Origin: Polaromonas sp. CF318
GTDB taxonomy: Bacteria > Pseudomonadota > Gammaproteobacteria > Burkholderiales > Burkholderiaceae_C
Assembly (NCBI RefSeq): GCF_000282655.1
Contig: NZ_AKIV01000065.1
Location: forward strand, 1-64,000
Direction of reading: 5' to 3'
Length of the DNA: 64,000 nt
The notes under the pieces were generated by a model. That model was given only the letters and a program-made list of their open reading frames with translations, did not search any database and had not been told where the DNA came from. This document shows, in pieces, positions 35,658 to 42,276 of the stretch. The number at the start of each line of letters is the position of its first letter. Position 1 is the stretch's first letter. The translations under genes were made by a program, and so were the position numbers.

Positions 35658-36684
35658 GCCCGGAGCAAAGCGGGCGCCGGCGCCACGCCGTCCCGCGCGC
35701 GGCTGGCCGTCTGTTGCGCTGCGGCTTGTCGGCGCCGCCTTGCTGTGCCTGCTTTTGCTGCTGGGGCTGTCATGGGTGCGCATGCTGTGGGTTGAGGACC
35801 GCAGCCCGCGCCAGGCCGCACCGGCGCAGGGGCGTTGGCTGCATGCGCATGATGTCGAGCTCTACGTGCAGGAGTTCGGCGACCCGGCCGCGCCGCCGCT
35901 GCTGTTGACCCACGGTACAGGCGCCTGGAGCGGCACCTGGGACCAGAACGTGCAGGCCATGGCTGCCGCCGGCTACCGCGTCATCGCGGTCGACCTGCCG
36001 CCTTTCGGCTTCAGCACGCGGCCCGCTTCGCGCGACTACAGCCGCGCCGCGCAGGCGCGCCGCATTGTCGGCCTGATTGATGCGCTGAAGCTCGGCCCGG
36101 TGACGCTGCTGGGTCATTCCTATGGCGGCGGGCCCGCTGCCGAAGCCGCCATGCTGCAGCCGGATCGCGTGCGTCGCCTCATCCTCGTCGACGCGGCGAT
36201 CGGCCTGAGGGAAAATCCCGCGCCGGCGGAAAACGGCGGCGTGGCGGCCGGCCTCTTCGGCGTTCGTCCGCTGCGCACGGCGCTTATCGCCACGGTAGGC
36301 ACCCAGCCGCTGTTCAGCGAGTTCTGGCTGCGCAAGTTCGTGGCCCGCAAGGAAGTCGTCACGCCTTCGCGCACGGCGATTTACCGCCAGCCTTTTGTGC
36401 TGCATGGCTTTACCGAAAGCCTGGGCGACTGGGCGGTGCAGTTTGCCGGCGAAAGCGGCCAGTCCCTGAGCGAAAGGCCTGAGGCTTATCGCAAGCTGTC
36501 CGTGCCGCTCACGCTGGTCTGGGGACAGGAGGACACCATCACACCCCTGTCCCAGGCGCAGGCCCTGCAGCGGCTGGCTGCCGGGTCAAGCTTGCTGGTT
36601 CTGCCGGGCGTCGGACATATCCCGCAAATCGAGGATCCGGCCCTGTTCAATTCGCGAATGGCCGAGCTGTTGAAGCAACCCTAG
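35641..36684 (+). CDS. Membrane-anchored alpha/beta hydrolase
   Basis: The 347-residue protein has a basic N-terminus, one membrane helix (about 27–47) and then an alpha/beta-hydrolase domain. The oxyanion region is HGTGAWSGTW, the nucleophile elbow GHSYGG (Ser near 159), the acid Asp in GQEDTITP and the base His in GVGHIPQIE. It would face the periplasm, tethered to the inner membrane. Esterase or lipase activity fits the operon, but the substrate is unknown. It is the last gene of the operon beginning at 29098, and the stop is followed by the P2 region. Confidence 0.85.
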   Translation: MSLTTRPGAKRAPAPRRPARGWPSVALRLVGAALLCLLLLLGLSWVRMLWVEDRSPRQAAPAQGRWLHAHDVELYVQEFGDPAAPPLLLTHGTGAWSGTWDQNVQAMAAAGYRVIAVDLPPFGFSTRPASRDYSRAAQARRIVGLIDALKLGPVTLLGHSYGGGPAAEAAMLQPDRVRRLILVDAAIGLRENPAPAENGGVAAGLFGVRPLRTALIATVGTQPLFSEFWLRKFVARKEVVTPSRTAIYRQPFVLHGFTESLGDWAVQFAGESGQSLSERPEAYRKLSVPLTLVWGQEDTITPLSQAQALQRLAAGSSLLVLPGVGHIPQIEDPALFNSRMAELLKQP

Positions 36685-36693
36685 CCAGGTGTT

Positions 36694-36775
36694 GAGTATC
36701 AAGATTCGATACTCCCGAGCCATTTTTTAAGGACTGTATTGCCATCTGCATGATTTCCGGGGCGCCGGCCGCACA
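36694..36775 (+). promoter_or_regulatory. Regulatory region P2 upstream of yiaAB-like gene
   Basis: GAGTATC-N7-GATACTC (36694–36714) is a perfect 7-bp-arm dyad lying ten bases after the alpha/beta-hydrolase stop. CCGCACA (36769–36775) starts 57 bases after the right GATAC core. The same arrangement is seen at 40828–40909, and with mismatches at 28977–29059. Confidence 0.65.
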
Positions 36776-36806
36776 GTCGGGGCACCTCAACAACCGCAAG
36801 GTTTTT

Positions 36807-37271
36807 ATGCAGACGCTGATACACCGTGACTCCAAACCCTGGCAACTGCAGGTCTGGGCTTCCTTCCTGATCGCCGTTTTTCTCTGCGCCGTGGGCTTGT
36901 CCTGGCTGCCCGGCAGGGACCTGGACCGCGCGTTCATGGTCATGGGTTATTTCTTCTGCCTGTCGGCGGCTTTTGTGCTGGCCAAGTATGTGCGTGACCA
37001 GCAGCAAAGCAGGGCCGAAGGCAAGCTGGCCGACACGCCCATGTTCAGGCTGGTGGTATGGGGCGGCTTCTTCCTGGCCATGTCGCTGACCGGCTGGGGC
37101 TTGTGGCGCATGGAGATCAACGAAACCTACAAGGCTTTCCTGGGCGTGAGCTGGCTCTACCTGATCACCTGCAGCTTCACGCTGGCCAAGACGCTGCGCG
37201 ACAGCCATGAAGCCGACCTCAGCGAAGCCCGCATGGGCCGCGCCGCCCGCAATCACGCGGCCAACGAATAA
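36807..37271 (+). CDS. YiaA/YiaB-family inner membrane protein
   Basis: The 154-residue protein consists of two copies of a two-helix hairpin (helices near 15–35, 42–60, 85–103 and 110–130). Each copy has a W..F..A/G pattern typical of YiaAB domains. The C-terminus is charged and cytoplasmic. The function is unknown; the E. coli homologues have been linked only loosely to stress. I use the ATG at 36807, with AAGG upstream, rather than an in-frame ATG at 36750 that lies before the CCGCACA box. It heads a four-gene unit. Confidence 0.78.
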   Translation: MQTLIHRDSKPWQLQVWASFLIAVFLCAVGLSWLPGRDLDRAFMVMGYFFCLSAAFVLAKYVRDQQQSRAEGKLADTPMFRLVVWGGFFLAMSLTGWGLWRMEINETYKAFLGVSWLYLITCSFTLAKTLRDSHEADLSEARMGRAARNHAANE

Positions 37272-37300
37272 GCACCGCACACACATACCAAGGAAACATC

Positions 37301-37756
37301 ATGAAGAATCGACTTTCTGCTTACCTTGCCGCTGTTTGCATCACCCTGGCGGGAAGCGCCGCGTTCAACGCGCAAGCCCAGTCGGAAGCCTCGGCCTTGA
37401 GCGCCGTGTCGGCCTTGCCGGTGGCTTCCGTGGTGGTCGGCGCCAGCGCCACCGCGAGTGCCGTGCTGGCCATTCCCGTGGTGTTGTCCACGGCGGGCAC
37501 CGTGCTGGTGGTCAAGACCGTCGAGAGCACGGCCCGCGGAACGCTGTATGTGCTGGAGCGCGCCTCGGACGGCGCCCGCGCCAGTATCGAGGTGGTGGGC
37601 CGGGGTGTTGCCGGCGTGTCCATGGTGGCCGGGACGGCCGTGGTCGTCAGCGTGGTGGGCGCGGGTGTGGTGCTGTCGGCGGCCGGGGAGGCGATTGCCT
37701 TTATCCCCAATGCGCTGGGCCGTGCCCTGCTGCACAACGAACGCCTGACCCCCTAA
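37301..37756 (+). CDS. Small exported Ala/Val-rich protein, unknown
   Basis: The 151-residue protein has a clear Sec signal peptide (about 1–27, cleavage after AQA). An extremely Ala/Val/Ser/Gly-rich body follows, with two hydrophobic stretches (about 40–75 and 100–135) around a central more polar segment, ARGTLYVLERASDGARASIEV. It could be a periplasmic or membrane-associated structural protein. I do not recognise the family. AAGGAAA precedes the ATG. It lies 29 bases after the yiaAB-like gene and 13 bases before the DUF2145 gene. Confidence 0.7.
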   Translation: MKNRLSAYLAAVCITLAGSAAFNAQAQSEASALSAVSALPVASVVVGASATASAVLAIPVVLSTAGTVLVVKTVESTARGTLYVLERASDGARASIEVVGRGVAGVSMVAGTAVVVSVVGAGVVLSAAGEAIAFIPNALGRALLHNERLTP

Positions 37757-37769
37757 GCCGGAGCCATCC

Positions 37770-38582
37770 ATGAAAATCCCGAGAGTCTTCTTGCCGCTGG
37801 TGCTGGCCGTCGCCGTCCTCGGCACGGCGCCGGCTGTCCATGCCGGGCGTTCCTGCGAAGCGCACAAGACCACACCGCAGACCGTGGAGCGCGCCATGGT
37901 GCTGGCTGAAAAGACGCTGGCCTCGCTCAACGCCAGTGGCGAGAAAGTCGTGCTGCTGGCGCGGGCCGGCCAGGATCTCAGCAAATACGGTGTGCGCTAT
38001 TCGCACCTGGGCCTGGCCTACCAGGTGCCCGACGGGCAGGGCGGCATGACCTGGCGCGTGGTGCACAAGCTCAACGGCTGCGGCACCAGCGAGTCGGCGT
38101 TGTACCGCCAGGGGCTGGGCGAATTCTTTCTTGATGATTTGTGGCGCTTCGAAGCGGCCTGGGTCGCGCCGTCGCGCGAAGCCCAGGACCAGCTGCTGGC
38201 GCTGCTGCAGGATCCGGCCCGGCTCACCGCCATGCACCACAAGCCCTACAGCATCGTCAGTTATGCCTGGGGCCGCAAATACCAGCAGTCCAACCAGTGG
38301 GCCATTGAAACCCTGGCCGCCGCCGTGGAGCCCGGCATCACCACGCGCGAGAAAGCGCAGGCCTGGCTGCAGTTCAAGGGCTACGAACCCACGGCGCTCA
38401 AGCTGGGCCCCCTGACCCGGCTGGGCGGCCGCATGACGGCGGCTAACGTCGCATTCGACGACCACCCCAACGACAAGCGCTTTTCCGACCGGATCGAAAC
38501 CGTCACGGTCGACTCGGTCTTCGCCTGGCTGCAAAGGGCCCGCATGACGGACGGCAAGCCTATGGCGGTCGTCAGGCTGTGA
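37770..38582 (+). CDS. DUF2145 family exported protein
   Basis: The 270-residue protein has a signal peptide (about 1–25, ending VHA). The body matches the DUF2145 layout, with GRSCEAHKTTP, VRYSHLGLAYQ, NGCGTSESALYRQGLGEFF, YSIVSYAWGRKYQQSNQW and a C-terminal DDHPNDKRF. Conserved His, Cys and Asn resemble an NlpC/P60-like arrangement, but I cannot confirm a catalytic site. Function unknown. GGAG precedes the ATG. It is the third gene of the unit beginning at 36807. Confidence 0.78.
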   Translation: MKIPRVFLPLVLAVAVLGTAPAVHAGRSCEAHKTTPQTVERAMVLAEKTLASLNASGEKVVLLARAGQDLSKYGVRYSHLGLAYQVPDGQGGMTWRVVHKLNGCGTSESALYRQGLGEFFLDDLWRFEAAWVAPSREAQDQLLALLQDPARLTAMHHKPYSIVSYAWGRKYQQSNQWAIETLAAAVEPGITTREKAQAWLQFKGYEPTALKLGPLTRLGGRMTAANVAFDDHPNDKRFSDRIETVTVDSVFAWLQRARMTDGKPMAVVRL

Positions 38583-38619
38583 GCGATGTATTTGTGACGT
38601 TCAAAAACTGGAGATAAGC

Positions 38620-39702
38620 ATGGCCAATACCTTGCGATTGACGGAAAAATGGATGCACCGCGGCCTTTGGCTGGTGGCTTTTGTGTTCGCCGGCTTCCTG
38701 ATCGGACTGGGCGGCACTGTGGTGGGCGACCTGCCCAAAGTCGAGAAACAGCTGTCGCTCGACGACTTCATGGATGCGAACGCCGCCACCGCGCTGCGCA
38801 ACGCCATCAAGGCCGCCGAGCGCGCAGGGCAGGACGCCCAGATTGCGCTGGAGCAAGCCCAGCTCAAGCGCCGTGCCGCCCAGGCCGATTCTGCCGCGGC
38901 GCGCGAGACCTTTAACAACTGGCTGTCCACGCGGCATGCCACGCAGCTGGCCGAGCAGGACCCAGAGCTGGTCTCGCGCACGCGGGCGCTGGACGCGCTC
39001 AAGGAGCGCGAACGCGCGGCCGGTACGGCCGTCGAGGCCCAGCAGCAGGCCGCGCTCGATGCGCGCCAGGGCGCCGCGCGCGAACGCCGCAAGCTCCGCG
39101 AGATGGAAGAGGCCGCGCAGGTGCAGCTCAATGCCGAATACCGGCGTGTGGAACTGCGCGTCTTTTTATACCGCCTGGCCCTGACGCTTCCGCTGCTGAT
39201 GGCGGCCGGCTGGCTGTTCGCGAAAAAACGCAAAAGCACTTACTGGCCTTTTGTCTGGGGCTTTATCTTCTTCGCCCTGTTCGCATTTTTCGTCGAGCTG
39301 GTGCCCTACCTGCCCAGCTACGGCGGTTATGTGCGCTACATCGTGGGCATTGTTGTCACGGCGCTGGTCGGCCGGCAGGCCATCATCGCGCTGAACCGCT
39401 ACCTCGAAAAGCAGAAACTGGCCGAGCAACTTCCCGACGCGCAGCGCCGCGAGGAGCTGAGCTACGACACGGCGCTCAAGCGCCTGTCAAAAAGCGTGTG
39501 CCCCGGTTGCGAGCGGGCCGTGGACCTCAAGAACGCGGAGATCGATTTCTGCCCGCATTGCGGCATAGGCTTGTTTGACCATTGCTTCAAGTGCACGACG
39601 CGCAAGAGCGCCTTCGCCAGGTTCTGCCATGCCTGCGGCACCACGGCCGACAAGAAACTCCAGTTGCCGCGGGACGGTGCCGACAGGGTGCCGACGCTCT
39701 AG
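38620..39702 (+). CDS. Coiled-coil membrane protein with C-terminal double zinc ribbon
   Basis: The 360-residue protein has an N-terminal membrane helix (about 12–35) and then a long Ala/Glu/Arg-rich coiled coil (about 55–180). A cluster of three membrane helices follows (about 188–265). The C-terminal cytosolic region has four CxxC pairs (CPGC, CPHC, CFKC, CHAC) between about 290 and 345, forming a double zinc ribbon. Such proteins may act as scaffolds. I know of no characterised homologue. GGAGAT precedes the ATG. It ends the yiaAB–DUF2145 unit. Confidence 0.7.
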   Translation: MANTLRLTEKWMHRGLWLVAFVFAGFLIGLGGTVVGDLPKVEKQLSLDDFMDANAATALRNAIKAAERAGQDAQIALEQAQLKRRAAQADSAAARETFNNWLSTRHATQLAEQDPELVSRTRALDALKERERAAGTAVEAQQQAALDARQGAARERRKLREMEEAAQVQLNAEYRRVELRVFLYRLALTLPLLMAAGWLFAKKRKSTYWPFVWGFIFFALFAFFVELVPYLPSYGGYVRYIVGIVVTALVGRQAIIALNRYLEKQKLAEQLPDAQRREELSYDTALKRLSKSVCPGCERAVDLKNAEIDFCPHCGIGLFDHCFKCTTRKSAFARFCHACGTTADKKLQLPRDGADRVPTL

Positions 39703-39711
39703 GCGGCGCGT

Positions 39712-40719
39712 TTAAACCGGGCGGCCGAAGAAGGGATAGCCCGGGTCGTTGTAGCCGTGGCTGGACGCATGGCCGGGCACCACCAGCTCGTTGACGAAAG
39801 CCTCGTCGTCCTTGTCCAGCACCAGGTCCACTGCGCCGTACACGTCTTCCAGGTGCGGCAGGGTGCGTGGGCCCACGATGACCGAGCTGACCAGCGGGTT
39901 GGCCAGCACCCAAGCCGCGGCGAACTGGCCGGGCACCTGGCCTTTGCCTTCGCAGCGGGCCTTGATTTTTTGCGCGATCAGCAGTGACTCCTCGCGGAAC
40001 TCGGTTTCCAGGATGCGTTTGTCGCCGCTGCCGGCGCGCGTGCCTTCGGCCGGCGGCTGGCCGGGCGGGTATTTTCCGGTGAGCACGCCGCGCGCCAGCG
40101 GGCTGTAGGGCACCACGCCCAGGCCGTAATGGCCGCAGGCCGGCAGGATTTCGACTTCCGGGCCGCGATTGAGCAGGTTGTAATAAGGCTGGCACACGAC
40201 GGGTTGCGGCACACCCAGTTCCTTGCACAGCCGCACCACCTCGGCGATGCGCCAGCCGCGGAAGTTGGAGAGGCCAAAGCTGCGCAGCTTGCCGGCGCGT
40301 ATCAAATCGCCCAGCGCGCGCACCGCTTCCTCGAGGTTTTCCTCGTGGTAGTCCCGGTGCAGGTAGAGGATGTCCAGGTAGTCGGTCTGCAGCCGCGCGA
40401 GGATGGCGTCGGTCTGCTGGATCAGCCAGCGGCGCGAGTAATGGCTTTCATTGATGTTGTCGCTGACCGCATTGCCCAGCTTGCTGGCCAGTACCCAGTG
40501 CTGCCGCTGGCCGGCAAGCAGCTTGCCTACGTCTTTCTCGGACTGGCCCTGGTTGTAGACGTCGGCGGTGTCGATGAAGTTGAGGCCGTGCTCGCGGGCC
40601 GAGGCCACGATGCGGGCCGCTTCCTCAAAAGGCGTCTGCTTGCCGAACATCATGGTGCCCAGGCACAGGACGGAGACTTTGAGGTTGCTGTTTCCAAGGC
40701 GGCGGTATTGCATGGTCAT
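39712..40719 (-). CDS. Aldo/keto reductase
   Basis: This NADPH-dependent oxidoreductase of the AKR superfamily is about 335 residues with a (beta/alpha)8 barrel. Landmarks are the N-terminal MQYRRLGNSNLKVSVLCLGTM, catalytic Asp and Tyr in FIDTADVYNQGQSE, Lys in WVLASKLGN and His in YLHRDYHEE. The first ATG at 40719 and a second at 40713 are both possible; no clear ribosome-binding site separates them. It is convergent with the zinc-ribbon gene and divergent from the lipoprotein gene, so it might share the P3 regulatory region. The substrate is unknown. Confidence 0.87.
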   Translation of the reverse strand: MTMQYRRLGNSNLKVSVLCLGTMMFGKQTPFEEAARIVASAREHGLNFIDTADVYNQGQSEKDVGKLLAGQRQHWVLASKLGNAVSDNINESHYSRRWLIQQTDAILARLQTDYLDILYLHRDYHEENLEEAVRALGDLIRAGKLRSFGLSNFRGWRIAEVVRLCKELGVPQPVVCQPYYNLLNRGPEVEILPACGHYGLGVVPYSPLARGVLTGKYPPGQPPAEGTRAGSGDKRILETEFREESLLIAQKIKARCEGKGQVPGQFAAAWVLANPLVSSVIVGPRTLPHLEDVYGAVDLVLDKDDEAFVNELVVPGHASSHGYNDPGYPFFGRPV

Positions 40720-40827
40720 CTTTGCGGCAAAAAACAATGAAGGGGAAGGGCTTGATGTTGCCTCAGCCTGTTGTATTGCGCTGGGCATCGGTTATTTCGC
40801 GGATGGCTGGCATCCTGAATTTCGGTG

Positions 40828-40909
40828 AAGTATCTAATTTTGATACTTTCCGTATACATGGGATGATCTTGTATCTTTAAATGCAACCTTTTGAACGCCC
40901 CGCCGCACA
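40828..40909. promoter_or_regulatory. Regulatory region P3 upstream of small lipoprotein gene
   Basis: AAGTATC-N7-GATACTT (40828–40848) is a perfect 7-bp-arm dyad in an AT-rich stretch. CCGCACA (40903–40909) begins 57 bases after its GATAC core, the same spacing as in P2. The site lies between the divergent aldo/keto reductase and the lipoprotein gene and could affect both. Confidence 0.65.
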
Positions 40910-40948
40910 CTGCGCCCACAAGCATGTGCTTGGGCCTTCGGGTTATTT

Positions 40949-41431
40949 ATGAAGATCGTTTCTTCCTTGTTCTCCCTGTCACGCCTCTCACGGTTGTCTC
41001 GCCGCACGGCCCTGGCCGCCGCGGTGCTGGGCGCCACGGCCCTGACGGGCTGCTACGTTGTGCCGGTCCAGCCTAATCATCCGCCGGTCACTTCCACGGT
41101 CTACGTCACGCCGGCCGTCCCGGCCAGCACGACGTTTGCGGCGCGGCTGTACCCGGCCAACGACCTGGCCCGTGGCTACGGCATGGTGGGCGCGGTGGTG
41201 ACCAATGACATGAACGGGCGCGGGACTTTCACCACCAACATCAATGGCGAGAGCTTTACCGGGGAGGCCACGCGCATCGCGGGCTCATCGACGCGAGAAG
41301 GCGTGGCCAACGGCTCGGGCAGCCGGGGCAACTACATCAGCTGCCGCTACCAGATGAACTCGTCCACGCTAGGCACCGGGCAGTGCAGGCTGTCCAACGG
41401 CGCCGAGTTCACCATGCATGTGGGTGGCTGA
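40949..41431 (+). CDS. Small lipoprotein of unknown function
   Basis: The 160-residue protein has a long basic signal sequence and the lipobox LTGC (Cys near 35). A short Pro/Val/Thr-rich linker follows, then a beta-rich Gly/Asn/Thr/Ser-rich C-terminal domain (about 65–160). That domain has paired Cys (ISCRYQ, GQCRLS) that could form a disulfide. The function is unknown. No strong ribosome-binding site precedes the ATG. It shares the dyad/CCGCACA promoter architecture with the two larger operons to its left, so it is likely part of the same response. Confidence 0.7.
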   Translation: MKIVSSLFSLSRLSRLSRRTALAAAVLGATALTGCYVVPVQPNHPPVTSTVYVTPAVPASTTFAARLYPANDLARGYGMVGAVVTNDMNGRGTFTTNINGESFTGEATRIAGSSTREGVANGSGSRGNYISCRYQMNSSTLGTGQCRLSNGAEFTMHVGG

Positions 41432-41440
41432 AAGCGCGGG

Positions 41441-42229
41441 CTAGCGTTCCAGCTGCTCCGCAGCCACCATCTGCGGGGCCGCCTTGAGGTGGCCCACATA
41501 CCGCAGCGGCTTGTGAATCATGACGGAGGGCACGTCGCCCTCCCTCATGTGCAGCAGGTCGCCGGGGTTGATCAGGCGCGGGTCGGCGTCGGTGAGCGGC
41601 AGGCCCGCGCTGCGGTAGGCCTCCAGGATGAACTGCGAGCAGAAGAACTGGTCGTTGCGCCCCAGGCCCAGCTGCACGGCCGCGATGCCGCGTATGCAGA
41701 AGTCCCGCACCATGGACGGCACCAGCGGCAGTTCGCACATGCGCCGCTCCAGCGCGAAGGGGGCCTGCAGCATCACACCGACGTAGTTGTATTTCTTGCC
41801 TTCGTGGCTGGCCACAAAGGTGTTGATCTTCACGGCCTGCCCCGCCGTGAGGTCGGGGTGGCGAAAAGCCACCACCGTCGCTTCATCTTCGAGCATCGCG
41901 TCCACGCTGCGGATGCGTATGCCCGAACCCACGGCTTCGGCGATCTGCCGGTTGCCCATGTAGACCGCGGCATGGCTCACCGGCGACAGCGTGATCAGGC
42001 GTATGCCGACCGAGTTCAGGCCGTTTTCAGCCGTGAGGATGATGTCGCCCGGACGCAGCGTGTCGGCGGTGACCAGCTCCCCGCCGTTGCCCGGGTTGAG
42101 CGCCATGCTCTGGAAACCCAATGTGGGTGCGCCGCTGGTTTCATGCGGCTTGATGGCCGTGGCGCAACCGCCCAGCGCCAGCATGGCCGCCAGGGCCAAC
42201 ATCCCTGCAAATCTGGTGAATCGGAGCAT
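41441..42229 (-). CDS. Permuted NlpC/P60-like (YiiX/YaeF-type) lipoprotein
   Basis: The 262-residue protein has a lipobox LGGC (Cys22). A circularly permuted papain-like domain follows, with the catalytic His86 in SPVSHAAVYMG and nucleophile Cys197 in FFCSQFILEAY. Homologues of this fold cleave amide or ester bonds in peptidoglycan or lipids. GAGGAAA precedes the ATG at 42229. A longer frame running upstream crosses the glycosyltransferase gene out of phase and is not real. It lies 47 bases downstream of the GT39 gene and is convergent with the small lipoprotein gene. Confidence 0.8.
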   Translation of the reverse strand: MLRFTRFAGMLALAAMLALGGCATAIKPHETSGAPTLGFQSMALNPGNGGELVTADTLRPGDIILTAENGLNSVGIRLITLSPVSHAAVYMGNRQIAEAVGSGIRIRSVDAMLEDEATVVAFRHPDLTAGQAVKINTFVASHEGKKYNYVGVMLQAPFALERRMCELPLVPSMVRDFCIRGIAAVQLGLGRNDQFFCSQFILEAYRSAGLPLTDADPRLINPGDLLHMREGDVPSVMIHKPLRYVGHLKAAPQMVAAEQLER

Positions 42230-42276
42230 GGCGTTTCCTCGTTGTTGTTTGTTTGCAGGGACGGAGCAGCATGGGA

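Noticed and set aside
36694-36714. Reading the GAGTATC/GATACTC dyad as an intrinsic terminator of the alpha/beta-hydrolase operon
   Set aside because: The stem is only 7 bp and AT-rich with no T-tract directly after it, and the same dyad recurs upstream of other genes, which fits an operator better.
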